11,439 nucleotides of DNA from Candidatus Nomurabacteria bacterium (GCA_029882015.1 JAOULM010000021.1:1-11439); one strand, 5' to 3'; counted from the stretch's first letter, positions 1 through 6,482 are shown. The notes: generated by a model not told the origin, from the sequence alone. Made by a program: numbers and translations.

Positions 1-1
1 A

Positions 2-685
2 ACCTTTACCAGCTGGCGATTGGAATCATTTGGGATAGGGACACAATCTATAGAAAAAGAAATCCAAGAAACATTAAAAATGGATACATTGGTCATAGAC
101 AAAGACCACACAAAAACACATGTCCAAGTTCAAAAAGCTTTGGAAAAATGGAACCCAAAGAAAACTGTTCTAATCGCGAATGAATTAATTCTGCCTTATT
201 TGAACGAATTTGTTGATCATATAATAATAGGCTCGATTGATTCTATGTATTCTCTGCCACGTTTTGACACTAGCGAGTCTATTGTGCGATTGATTATGCG
301 CCTTGCCGAGCACGCAAAATATTCGTTTACCATTCAAACACGAGTAAATGATACCTACACAATGGATCCGGTTGTGCGAAAAAACATTTCTAGATTTACA
401 CGCAAAGAATTAACCTTGCGTAAACAGCTGGGTCTACCACCGGCAACATGGCAAACGATTTTGAAAAAATCTCTTGTTAGAAAGAATCTCCAAAAGGAAA
501 ATGACGTATTGGTTAATATGTTTGAAAAATGGGATCCTGTAATAACGGCCCATCAGGGGCATCGCAAAAACCTGGTTATAATAACAACGACAATATACAC
601 AGAGCAACATCCAGGCAGTATTCCAGACCTGTTTGCCCGTCTATTTTCTCTGGGGAATGACTATACAGTGCAATGTAATCAATAG
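2..685 (+). CDS. priA: Primosomal protein N' (PriA), C-terminal part, degenerate helicase
   Basis: The frame is open from base 2, so the gene begins before the window and only the last ~227 residues are present; the TTG at 20 is not a credible start. The order of blocks matches the PriA C-terminus: 'FGIGTQSIEKEI' (PriA GTERxExxL, after the zinc-binding region), a D-x-D strand, a 'SMYSLPRFDTSES' block (PriA ADFRxxE), 'YSFTIQTR' (GEVVLQT) and 'RKELTLRKQLGLPPATW' (ALRRxxxxPP). PriA restarts collapsed replication forks by reloading the replicative helicase. Helicase motif V (usually GTQMLxKG) reads 'ANELILPY', and motif VI (usually QVAGRAGR) reads 'RLAEHAK', so the arginine finger is gone. Family assignment is confident; the loss of ATP-driven unwinding is inferred. 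Confidence 0.82.
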   Translation, partial: TFTSWRLESFGIGTQSIEKEIQETLKMDTLVIDKDHTKTHVQVQKALEKWNPKKTVLIANELILPYLNEFVDHIIIGSIDSMYSLPRFDTSESIVRLIMRLAEHAKYSFTIQTRVNDTYTMDPVVRKNISRFTRKELTLRKQLGLPPATWQTILKKSLVRKNLQKENDVLVNMFEKWDPVITAHQGHRKNLVIITTTIYTEQHPGSIPDLFARLFSLGNDYTVQCNQ

Positions 686-698
686 TGGAAATCTGCTC

Positions 699-727
699 TT
701 GCGTTTCATTATAGCCTGTGGTAATAT
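699..727 (+). promoter_or_regulatory. Promoter of the S21-type gene
   Basis: TTGCGT (699-704), a 17-base spacer, and TAATAT (722-727). The predicted transcript start is near 733-735, leaving only about five bases before the ATG at 739. No Shine-Dalgarno sequence is present. Confidence 0.6.
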
Positions 728-738
728 CGTGACCACAT

Positions 739-990
739 ATGGCAAATACAACAGTCGCACAAGTAGTGCGTAACAAAAATGAAAATAGTATGAATCTCTT
801 GCGTCGTTTCCGCAAGGCTGTTCGTAATGCTGATTTTACACAAATGCTAAAGGGAAACCGCTATTTTGCCCGCAAGGCATCTGACCTACGACGCAAAGAA
901 GGCGCTATGGCCCGAATTAGAAACGGGAAAAAATACAAAAAAATGTGGAAACTAGGTAAAGTCGAAGAAAAACAATACGGACGACGATAA
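739..990 (+). CDS. rpsU: Small ribosomal subunit protein bS21
   Basis: An 83-residue, very basic protein. The core 'SMNLLRRFRKAVRNADF' followed by a 'RYFARKASDLRRKEGAMAR' block matches the bS21 pattern (S-x-E-x-A-L-R-R-F-K-R ... Y-E-K-P-S-x-x-R-K-R). bS21 sits on the platform of the 30S subunit near the 3' end of 16S rRNA and helps mRNA recruitment. It is slightly longer than the 58-71 residues common elsewhere, with an extra Lys/Arg/Tyr-rich C-terminus ('KKYKKMWKLGK'). The ATG at 739 lies 11 bases after a good -10 box, so the mRNA is nearly leaderless. The gene stands alone between its own promoter and a strong terminator. Confidence 0.8.
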   Translation: MANTTVAQVVRNKNENSMNLLRRFRKAVRNADFTQMLKGNRYFARKASDLRRKEGAMARIRNGKKYKKMWKLGKVEEKQYGRR

Positions 991-1004
991 TACTTTCAAA
1001 GATA

Positions 1005-1061
1005 AAACCACCCACAAAAAAAACCGAGACAAAATTGTCTCGGTTTTTTTGTGGGTGGTTT
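1005..1061 (+). terminator. Long terminator hairpin after rpsU
   Basis: The outer arms AAACCACCCAC (1005-1015) and GTGGGTGGTTT (1051-1061) pair perfectly. They are joined by an A8/T7 tract to an inner perfect stem CCGAGACAA/TTGTCTCGG (1024-1043). The inner hairpin followed by T7 is a typical intrinsic terminator; the outer arms fold the whole unit into one long stem that could work in both directions. Confidence 0.85.
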
Positions 1062-1103
1062 ATATCCAATTCACAGGGCAAAATCTATTTTTTACTAAAA
1101 AAA

Positions 1104-1112
1104 TGATACGAT
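1104..1112 (+). promoter_or_regulatory. Extended -10 promoter of ftsA
   Basis: TG-A-TACGAT at 1104-1112 is an extended -10 element. There is no convincing -35 box. The ATG of ftsA at 1123 starts 10 bases after the box, so the 5' leader would be about four bases. Confidence 0.5.
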
Positions 1113-1122
1113 ATGGTTATAT

Positions 1123-2292
1123 ATGAAATCATCCATTGTAACCGGTATTGATATTGGGTCTTATGCTACGCGTGTAGTTATTTCCGAACACTCATCATCA
1201 TTTCCTATTCCGCGAATCCGCGGAATAGGTTTCGCAGAAACCAAGGGCGTGCGAAATGGTTATGTGCATAATATTGCCTCGGTGACTCAATCAATTGCTC
1301 GCGCAATACAACAAGCTCAAACAACAGCCAAGATAAAAATCTCTAGAGCCTTTGTGTCTATCGGTGGAATCAGTCTGTCATCAAACACAGTTATGGCATC
1401 AAACATAATCTCCAAAGCCGACGGCGAAGTCACCCAGTTAGACATGACAAACATACTGGTAAATGCCGAGGAACAATTCGCAGGTCAATATAAAAACAGA
1501 CGAATACTGCACACCATTCCAATATCATACACATTGGACAATCACCCTGTCTTGGGTAACCCAGTTGGAATGCGCGGAATGAAACTGGACGCAAGTATTC
1601 TATTCATCTCGGCGTTGAACCAACATGTCGAGGATCTAATAACCGCAGTATCTCACGCCGGAGTTAGCGTGTTGGATATCGTTGCTGCGCCAGTCGCGTC
1701 TAGCCTTGTAACATTGTCACCTAGACAAAAACAAGTCGGTGTATTGCTAGTAGACATCGGGTCAGAAACAGTATCAATGGCGGTGTTCGAGCGTGACATC
1801 GTAACCTCTCTCGAGGTTTTGCCAACCGGTGGAATGGATATCACAAACGATATTGCATTGGGATTCAAAGTTCCCTTGGACGAAGCCGAGACATTAAAAC
1901 GTGGCGAAAGCGGAGCTCACTCGAAAAAGAAAATTGATCAAATTGTCGAAGCTCGACTAAAAGACGTCTTTGATTTGGTTGATGCACATCTGAAAAAAAT
2001 CAGACGTAGTGGTTTGTTGCCCGCAGGGATTGTAATGACAGGTGGTGGATCAGCTCTGCATTCCATCGAGGAATACGCCAAGGCAGTACTGCGATTACCA
2101 TCCAAGGTTGCCAGCGCAGAACTGTTGGCAAAATACAAACAAAAATTGCCTGATTCATCGTGGCTGGTTGCCTATGGATTGTGTTTCTTGCCCGATTCAG
2201 ATTATGGTGATATTTCCAGAACCAAAGTCGCCATGACTTGGAATCAAGTCAAACGCGCAATTTCTAATTTTTTCAAAAATTTACTCCCATAG
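1123..2292 (+). CDS. ftsA: Cell division protein FtsA
   Basis: 389 residues, actin-fold ATPase that tethers FtsZ filaments to the membrane and recruits the divisome. Visible motifs: phosphate-1 'GIDIGSYATRVVI' (8-20), the 1C (SHS2) region at about 85-165 beginning after 'AFVSIGGISL', phosphate-2 'VLLVDIGSETVSMAVF' (207-222), 'LPTGGMDITNDIA' (233-245), and the adenosine motif 'GIVMTGGGSAL' (302-312). The last 18 residues ('WNQVKRAISNFFKNLLP') form a basic amphipathic helix, the usual FtsA membrane-targeting sequence. The start has no Shine-Dalgarno sequence but lies just behind an extended -10 box. A terminator follows directly, so ftsZ is not transcribed from here. Confidence 0.95.
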   Translation: MKSSIVTGIDIGSYATRVVISEHSSSFPIPRIRGIGFAETKGVRNGYVHNIASVTQSIARAIQQAQTTAKIKISRAFVSIGGISLSSNTVMASNIISKADGEVTQLDMTNILVNAEEQFAGQYKNRRILHTIPISYTLDNHPVLGNPVGMRGMKLDASILFISALNQHVEDLITAVSHAGVSVLDIVAAPVASSLVTLSPRQKQVGVLLVDIGSETVSMAVFERDIVTSLEVLPTGGMDITNDIALGFKVPLDEAETLKRGESGAHSKKKIDQIVEARLKDVFDLVDAHLKKIRRSGLLPAGIVMTGGGSALHSIEEYAKAVLRLPSKVASAELLAKYKQKLPDSSWLVAYGLCFLPDSDYGDISRTKVAMTWNQVKRAISNFFKNLLP

Positions 2293-2294
2293 AA

Positions 2295-2323
2295 AAAACC
2301 TGAACAAATATTGTTCAGGTTTT
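2295..2323 (+). terminator. Terminator after ftsA
   Basis: Perfect 13-base-pair stem AAAACCTGAACAA/TTGTTCAGGTTTT with a three-base loop, starting three bases after the ftsA stop codon. The A and T ends suit both directions, so it may also serve the convergent gene that ends at 2341. Confidence 0.85.
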
Positions 2324-2340
2324 AAAATAGAAAATTTTAA

Positions 2341-2859
2341 TCAATTTGGTCGAATAAAATCAAGATCGAGTGAATAAAAATCTGATATTTTCCTCTTGCT
2401 TAATCTTATTGTTGTTCCAGAAAAAGCAGATTTTAGAGCTTTCAAAAAATTCTCAAGGGAGCCAAAATCTCTTGCATCATCTTTGTCAACATTCTCTCTA
2501 ATGTAGAGTTCTCCGGAGTCATATTTCCCCAATAGTATGGATATTTTTTGAAACAAACATCTTTCTTTGAAGTGATTTTTATTTTCTTTTGTGGAGCACT
2601 CTTCTTTGTCGAAAATTTTCAATTTCCCGTCCACAAAATATGAATACCATATTCCCCTTGCCAATAATGCACGAGTCCGTAATTTTTCTTCAACACCAAA
2701 AGTTTCAGGAAAAGACAGAGGTTCAGAAATTTTATTTTCTATAAAATCAGAGATAAGTTTATTTACAAAGTTAACAACTTCATCTTTTTTGTAGTTAGAT
2801 TCAATAATCTTAACCCTGGCTCCTTTAGCGCTTGGTAAATCTTGTATTTTTGTAGTCAT
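2341..2859 (-). CDS. Hypothetical protein between ftsA and ftsZ
   Basis: 172 residues, not recognised. It is a soluble, charged protein with a helical N-terminal half (about 25-75, 'NFVNKLISDFIENKIS') and a K/S-rich C-terminal region ending 'FYSLDLDFIRPN'. No membrane segment, signal peptide or known motif is visible. The gene has a consensus promoter with an extended -10, an ATG about 19 bases after the predicted transcript start, and a TGA stop facing the ftsA terminator. It lies on the opposite strand between two division genes that are usually neighbours, so it is either an insertion or a lineage-specific gene. I infer no role in division from position alone. Confidence 0.7.
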   Translation of the reverse strand: MTTKIQDLPSAKGARVKIIESNYKKDEVVNFVNKLISDFIENKISEPLSFPETFGVEEKLRTRALLARGIWYSYFVDGKLKIFDKEECSTKENKNHFKERCLFQKISILLGKYDSGELYIRENVDKDDARDFGSLENFLKALKSAFSGTTIRLSKRKISDFYSLDLDFIRPN

Positions 2860-2884
2860 AATTTAATTGTTTTTGTTTAAATCC

Positions 2885-2912
2885 ACAATACCAAATTACA
2901 AAATTATGTCAA
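2885..2912 (-). promoter_or_regulatory. Promoter of the minus-strand gene between ftsA and ftsZ
   Basis: Read on the minus strand: TTGACA (2912-2907), a 16-base spacer ending in TGG, and TATTGT (2890-2885). This is a perfect -35 with an extended -10. The predicted start is near 2878. Confidence 0.65.
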
Positions 2913-2922
2913 CCTCTCTTCT

Positions 2923-2951
2923 TTGGCTTTTCGTACAATTTCTGATAATAT
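2923..2951 (+). promoter_or_regulatory. Promoter of ftsZ
   Basis: TTGGCT (2923-2928), a 17-base spacer ending in TGA, and TAATAT (2946-2951), giving an extended -10. The predicted start near 2958 leaves a leader of about 50 bases before the ftsZ ATG, unlike the near-leaderless neighbours. Its -35 lies only 10 bases from the -35 of the divergent minus-strand promoter. Confidence 0.6.
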
Positions 2952-3009
2952 GTATCCATTACCGAGATGTCAGTAATTTTCCCTAATCGCTAGAAATTTA
3001 AACATTATT

Positions 3010-4125
3010 ATGCCAAAAGTAAATCCAGACATTAAAACATTTGCACGATTAAAAGTCGTAGGTATTGGTGGGTCAGGTAAAAACGCCTTGAACCACATGA
3101 TCGAATCCGATGTAACCGGAGTCGAGTTCATTTGTATGAACACAGACACTCAGGATCTGCATCACTCGTTGGCTGACAAAAAAATTCACATTGGAAAAAA
3201 CCTTACCAAGGGTCTGGGATCAGGAATGAATCCAGATGTTGGACGTGAAGCCGCCGAAGAAACCAAGGCTGAAATCCAAGAAGTAATAAAAGGAGCCGAC
3301 ATGGTGTTTATTGCTTGTGGTATGGGTGGCGGAACAGGAACCGGAGCCGCACCAATCGTAGCGCGCATAGCCAAAGAAGAAGGAATCCTAACCGTAGGTG
3401 TTGTAACAAAACCATTTTCATTCGAGGGTGACCAGCGAACACGAATAGCCGAGGAAGGTCTATTGGAAATGGAAAAAGAAGTCGACGCATTGATTGTCGT
3501 TCCAAACGACCGATTGCTATCCATCACAGACAAAGACACGACATTCCGCGATGCTTTTGCAATATGTGACGAAGTTTTAAAACAAGCCGTAGTCGGAATC
3601 AGTGAATTAATTACGACTCCGGGTATCGTGAACATCGACTTTGCAGATATTCGAACAATCATGACAGACGCAGGGTCTGCATTCATGGGTATCGGTGTTG
3701 CGTCTGGTGAAAAACGAGCCGAACAAGCCGCCATCGAAGCCATCAATTCCCCACTGTTGGATATTTCAATCAATGGAGCCAAAGGGGTCCTATTCGCAAT
3801 CTCTGGTGGTGATGATTTGACCATGCACGAAGTCCAAGAGGCAGCGCGTATAATCACAGAATCAATCGACCGCGAAGCCAAGGTTATTTTCGGAACTATT
3901 CGCGACGAATCACTGGGCAAAGGCGAAATCAAAGTTACAGTTATCGCGACAGGATTCACCATTGACCTAACAAAACGTGGAGGGTTGGCAGAAACCCCCC
4001 GAGAAGCAATGTCAAAGCCACCAGAATCATCTCGTAAAAATGTAGAACCAGAAGAAGACGAGGACGAAGATGACGATGATAGCGACTTTGGAGCTATCCC
4101 AGCATTCTTGCGACGGTCAAAATAA
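3010..4125 (+). CDS. ftsZ: Cell division protein FtsZ
   Basis: 371 residues, the tubulin-like GTPase that forms the Z ring. Visible motifs: 'GIGGSGKNALNHM' (18-30) and 'NTDTQDL' (44-50) for nucleotide binding, the tubulin signature 'GMGGGTGTGAAP' (104-115), and the T7 synergy loop 'NIDFAD' (208-213), whose acidic residue completes the GTPase site of the adjacent subunit. After an intact core comes a short linker, a run of about 17 mostly Asp/Glu residues, and the C-terminal peptide 'IPAFLRR', the conserved site that binds FtsA and other partners. A functional FtsA-FtsZ pair is therefore likely although the genes have separate promoters. No Shine-Dalgarno sequence is visible. Confidence 0.97.
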   Translation: MPKVNPDIKTFARLKVVGIGGSGKNALNHMIESDVTGVEFICMNTDTQDLHHSLADKKIHIGKNLTKGLGSGMNPDVGREAAEETKAEIQEVIKGADMVFIACGMGGGTGTGAAPIVARIAKEEGILTVGVVTKPFSFEGDQRTRIAEEGLLEMEKEVDALIVVPNDRLLSITDKDTTFRDAFAICDEVLKQAVVGISELITTPGIVNIDFADIRTIMTDAGSAFMGIGVASGEKRAEQAAIEAINSPLLDISINGAKGVLFAISGGDDLTMHEVQEAARIITESIDREAKVIFGTIRDESLGKGEIKVTVIATGFTIDLTKRGGLAETPREAMSKPPESSRKNVEPEEDEDEDDDDSDFGAIPAFLRRSK

Positions 4126-4139
4126 AACAAAAAACACCT

Positions 4140-4175
4140 AAAAACGAATGGCTCACGCGTGAGCCATTCGTTTTT
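4140..4175 (+). terminator. Terminator after ftsZ
   Basis: A perfect 36-base palindrome centred on ACGCGT (arms AAAAACGAATGGCTCACG and its complement), ending in T5. It follows the ftsZ stop by 14 bases and is symmetric enough to work in both directions. Confidence 0.88.
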
Positions 4176-4204
4176 GTATATAAAAAAGCCTCGGAACAAA
4201 AACT

Positions 4205-4231
4205 CAACTTAGAGGTTCAACCTCTAAGTTG
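4205..4231. other. Second hairpin upstream of trxB
   Basis: CAACTTAGAGGTT and AACCTCTAAGTTG form perfect 13-base arms around a single base. On the plus strand no T-run follows. On the minus strand it is followed by GAGTTTTTG, so it resembles a minus-strand terminator, yet no minus-strand gene reads into it. It ends 24 bases before the trxB extended -10, so it could be a binding site or insulation against antisense transcription. Function not determined. Confidence 0.45.
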
Positions 4232-4254
4232 GTGGTCTGTATTCCATGTTGATA

Positions 4255-4263
4255 TGTTACAAT
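4255..4263 (+). promoter_or_regulatory. Extended -10 promoter of the thioredoxin reductase gene
   Basis: TG-T-TACAAT at 4255-4263, with no clear -35. The chosen ATG at 4273 lies 9 bases after the box, which argues for that start and for a leader of only a few bases. Confidence 0.5.
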
Positions 4264-4272
4264 ATCACCCAT

Positions 4273-5199
4273 ATGACATACGATTTGATAATTATTGGAG
4301 GTGGGCCAGCTGGATCAGCCGGAGCCGTCTATGCCGCACGTAAAAAATTACAAACATTAATCATCGCCGAGGAATTCGGCGGACAATCTGCCGTTTCGGC
4401 AGAAATCTACAACTGGATTGGCACACCCACTATCTCGGGATCTGACCTAGCAAAAAGTTTCGAAAATCATATTCGTCAATACGAGAGTAAAGGGCTGAAT
4501 ATCGTATCAGGATCACGCGTAACTAGTTTGTCAAAAGATGGAGATAGTTTTAAGATAACAACCAACAAAGACGAATCGTTCACTGCGCGTTCTGTTCTGA
4601 TAACATCGGGATCCAGTCGCCGTAAAATTGATATCCCCGGAGCCGACAAATTCGAAAACAAGGGGGTCGTCTATTGTGCCAGCTGTGATGGGCCACTATT
4701 TTCCGACATGGATGTTGTTGTGTTGGGTGGCGGTAATGCTGGATTTGAATCTGCCGCACAATTGTTGGCATACTGTAAATCTGTAACGTTGCTACATCGC
4801 AACGACCATTACAAGGCCGATGAAATCACCGTTGAAAAAGTTTTGGCAAATCCAAAAATGACGGGAATATTAAATGCACAAATCCAGGAAATACACGGCG
4901 AGGCTTTCGTCAATGGTGTTACTTATTTGGATACAAAATCTGGAGAAACAAAAAAATTGGATGTATCAGGTGTCTTCGTGGAAATCGGACAACTTCCCAA
5001 TACTGACTTTGCAAAAGATATTGTAAAATTGGATAATATCAATCGAATCGAGATCGACCCATGGCACCAGACCACCAGCGAACCAGGTATCTGGGCCGCA
5101 GGAGACGCTACGACGGTCATGTACCACCAGAACAACATATCTGCCGGCGATGCAGTCAAAGCCGTCGAAGACCTGTATTTGTGGTTACAGATGCAATAA
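4273..5199 (+). CDS. trxB: Thioredoxin reductase family flavoprotein, AhpF-like
   Basis: 308 residues, FAD- and pyridine-nucleotide-dependent disulfide reductase. FAD-binding 'GGGPAGSAG' (9-17) and 'FGGQ' (35-38), redox pair C135-A-S-C138 in 'YCASCDGPLF', second nucleotide fold 'LGGGNAGFESA' (151-161), and C-terminal FAD motif 'WAAGDAT' (274-280). The 'CDGPLF' block, 'QLPNTDF' and the C-terminal 'AGDAVKAVEDLYLWL' resemble the reductase half of AhpF more than classical TrxB, so the partner could be a thioredoxin/glutaredoxin or an AhpC-type peroxiredoxin; none is encoded in the window. An in-frame ATG at 4246 would add nine residues, but it lies before the promoter, and MTYDLIIIGGG is the normal family start. 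Confidence 0.88.
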   Translation: MTYDLIIIGGGPAGSAGAVYAARKKLQTLIIAEEFGGQSAVSAEIYNWIGTPTISGSDLAKSFENHIRQYESKGLNIVSGSRVTSLSKDGDSFKITTNKDESFTARSVLITSGSSRRKIDIPGADKFENKGVVYCASCDGPLFSDMDVVVLGGGNAGFESAAQLLAYCKSVTLLHRNDHYKADEITVEKVLANPKMTGILNAQIQEIHGEAFVNGVTYLDTKSGETKKLDVSGVFVEIGQLPNTDFAKDIVKLDNINRIEIDPWHQTTSEPGIWAAGDATTVMYHQNNISAGDAVKAVEDLYLWLQMQ

Positions 5200-5200
5200 A

Positions 5201-5228
5201 AAAACAATACTAAATTTAGTATTGTTTT
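5201..5228. terminator. Shared terminator between trxB and the sigma-factor gene
   Basis: Perfect 28-base palindrome with arms AAAACAATACTAAA/TTTAGTATTGTTTT, two bases after the trxB stop and five bases from the end of the convergent sigma gene. Its A and T ends allow termination in both directions. Confidence 0.82.
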
Positions 5229-5232
5229 AGAG

Positions 5233-5874
5233 CTATAAATATTTTTTGATTTCTAGCTTTTTCTTTTGACTCTTCTTTTTTGTAACATCTGGAATTCCCA
5301 AATGTTTACAGAATTTTCTCAGTGCGTATCGTATTCTCCCCAAAGAAGTATTACGGCTGACACCGGTTATTTCAGCGATATCTTTGAATTTCATTCCTGC
5401 AAAATATCTCAGAATAACAATAACTCTTTGTTCGTACGGCAATTTATTTTCCAAAATAAATTTAACCTTTAGATAAAAATCACTCTCTTCCCATTTACAG
5501 ATAGATCTCTGTGATCCTGGTAAAAATTCATATATACTCAAATCTACACCGCTAAATAAACTGACATATTTATTGGTTCGCTGTCCCTTGCGCAAATGAT
5601 TAATTGATACATTTATAGATGCACGACGAGCCCAAGATAGGAATTGCCCCCTCTCTTTGTATGCTCCATTGTTAAACGCTTTGATTATATTAATTACAGT
5701 GTCTTGATATATATCATCAACTATATGCGATCTTTTGCTTGTTACATAGCAAGATATCGTAAGTTTGATTTTTTTTTCGTATATTTTAAACAATTCATTC
5801 AACGCACCTGAATCATTATTTTCCTGATAAGCAATGATTAAATCTTTTGCCGATCTTTTTTTATTTTTCTGCAT
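5233..5874 (-). CDS. RNA polymerase sigma factor, sigma-70/ECF type
   Basis: 213 residues. Region 2 spans about 22-97: 'DDIYQDTVINIIKAFNN' (53-69) and 'FLSWARRASINVSINHLRK' (78-96) match the core-binding and -10-recognition helices of ECF sigma factors. Region 4 spans about 140-192: 'LPYEQRVIVILRYFAGMKFKDIAEITGVS' then 'NTSLGRIRYALRKF', the helix-turn-helix that binds the -35. There is no sigma-3 domain, as expected for ECF factors. The C-terminus is an unusual Lys-rich tail (199-212). No anti-sigma gene or membrane protein is adjacent, so the signal is unknown. The promoter carries an operator-like dyad. The ATG at 5874 is the first good start. Confidence 0.88.
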   Translation of the reverse strand: MQKNKKRSAKDLIIAYQENNDSGALNELFKIYEKKIKLTISCYVTSKRSHIVDDIYQDTVINIIKAFNNGAYKERGQFLSWARRASINVSINHLRKGQRTNKYVSLFSGVDLSIYEFLPGSQRSICKWEESDFYLKVKFILENKLPYEQRVIVILRYFAGMKFKDIAEITGVSRNTSLGRIRYALRKFCKHLGIPDVTKKKSQKKKLEIKKYL

Positions 5875-5888
5875 AGCTCTGGTTTTTG

Positions 5889-5939
5889 ATTGTGAAATAG
5901 GCTTGTATTCACAATAGCATTACACAGAATGTATGACAA
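5889..5939 (-). promoter_or_regulatory. Sigma-gene promoter with operator-like dyad
   Basis: On the minus strand: TTGTCA (5939-5934), a 17-base spacer ending in TGC, and TATTGT (5916-5911), an extended -10. A perfect 8-base inverted repeat, ATTGTGAA (5889-5896) and TTCACAAT (5908-5915), 11 bases apart, covers the -10 and the start of the transcript. This placement suits a repressor or other regulator. The ATG lies about 30 bases downstream. Confidence 0.55.
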
Positions 5940-5983
5940 CAAAACAAAAATGGCACCCTTGCGGGTGCTCATTTGTGTTTTGT
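5939..5983 (-). terminator. Probable original terminator of tRNA-Glu, displaced by the element
   Basis: GCACCC/GGGTGC (5953-5958, 5963-5968) with a TTGC loop, extended by 14-base arms (5939-5952 and 5970-5983) that pair with one mismatch and one bulged base. Read on the minus strand it ends in a T-rich tail (GTTTTTGTTTTG). It starts inside the copied tRNA 3' end, so in the uninterrupted locus it would directly follow tRNA-Glu. Confidence 0.6.
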
Positions 5984-6000
5984 GATCCCACGGGGAATCG
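5981..6000. repeat. Distal att repeat (copy of tRNA-Glu 3' end)
   Basis: Exact 20-base direct repeat of 10763-10782. Read on the minus strand it holds part of the T-loop, the 3' T-stem, the 3' acceptor strand and discriminator A of tRNA-Glu, plus two bases. No other part of the tRNA is present here. Confidence 0.85.
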
Positions 6001-6099
6001 GTCACGAATATTTTCTTGCAGAAAATTTCGCTACCCCGACTCGGCTTCGTCTCGCCATACTCGACGGCTTCGCAGCCTCCGTCTTTCGATTCCCCGTGG
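5988..6099. repeat. GC-rich structured island bounded by 13-base inverted repeats
   Basis: CCACGGGGAATCG (5988-6000) is repeated in inverse at 6087-6099 as CGATTCCCCGTGG, enclosing 86 bases. Inside are a hairpin at 6005-6030 (CGAATATTTTCT/AGAAAATTTCG, one bulge), two copies of GGCTTCG (6043-6049, 6067-6073 region), and a hairpin in 6063-6083 (GACGG/CCGTC or GGCT-TCGC-AGCC). Composition differs sharply from the AT-rich sequence that follows. It could be a dispersed structured repeat or the arm of the attachment site. One frame (5933-6163) is open throughout but reads like structure, not protein. Confidence 0.5.
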
Positions 6100-6131
6100 T
6101 GTTAATTTCCCAAAGTTGTTTTTCAGATCAG

Positions 6132-6165
6132 GTTCATTTTGGCTCCCAAAGCCTTTGAAATGAAC
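6132..6165. other. Hairpin of unknown role
   Basis: GTTCATTT (6132-6139) pairs with AAATGAAC (6158-6165), and GGCT (6141-6144) with AGCC (6150-6153) around a five-base loop. No T-run follows on either strand, so it is not an obvious terminator. Confidence 0.4.
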
Positions 6166-6447
6166 GAATTAATCCAATTCAAAAAAAATACTACAGGACA
6201 TGCATTCTATTGCTTGTCAATTGGTCAGTATGCCCTTTACCATCAACTAATTACCAGTACCGGATTTCTTTTCAATATTTCGGTGGCTTTCTCTGTCTAT
6301 TTATTATCCACTTATTATTTCAACACATTTTTAAACTTATAAGTCATGAAATACACAAACGAAGAACAGCTAAATATTCAAAGCATGTCAATAATGTGAT
6401 TTATTACTCTCGCTAATCTGAAAGTTGTTATAGTGCTCAATAATACC
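6166..6447. other. AT-rich stretch without a convincing gene
   Basis: Only short frames are present. The longest on the plus strand (ATG at 6160, end 6342, about 60 codons) has a hydrophobic C-terminal half but no ribosome-binding site, no promoter and an N-terminus overlapping the hairpin. I see nothing else here. Confidence 0.4.
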
Positions 6448-6476
6448 TTGACAATTATAATAATTGTACTATGTAT
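6448..6476 (+). promoter_or_regulatory. Candidate promoter with embedded operator-like palindrome
   Basis: A perfect TTGACA at 6448-6453 is followed, after 16 or 17 bases, by a weak -10 (TATGTA, 6470-6475, or ATGTAT, 6471-6476). ACAATTAT-A-ATAATTGT (6451-6467) is a perfect 17-base dyad that overlaps the -35 and fills the spacer, a typical repressor-operator placement. No protein-coding frame starts downstream; a structured region does. Confidence 0.45.
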
Positions 6477-6482
6477 TAATTT

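Noticed and set aside
3186..4199. A 337-codon open frame on the minus strand opposite ftsZ
   Set aside because: It is the antisense shadow of ftsZ: it consists of Ser/Pro/Ile-rich sequence, includes a poly-Ser run opposite the acidic linker, and has no start signal.
5933..6163. A 76-codon plus-strand frame across the att repeat and GC-rich island
   Set aside because: The peptide (Arg/Ser-rich, SRHTRRLRSLRLS) mirrors hairpin structure and has no promoter or ribosome-binding site. I keep it only as evidence about the reconstructed attP, not as a gene.
6139..6342. A 60-67 codon hydrophobic frame in the element
   Set aside because: The start overlaps a hairpin, there is no promoter or Shine-Dalgarno sequence, and composition is typical of AT-rich non-coding DNA.
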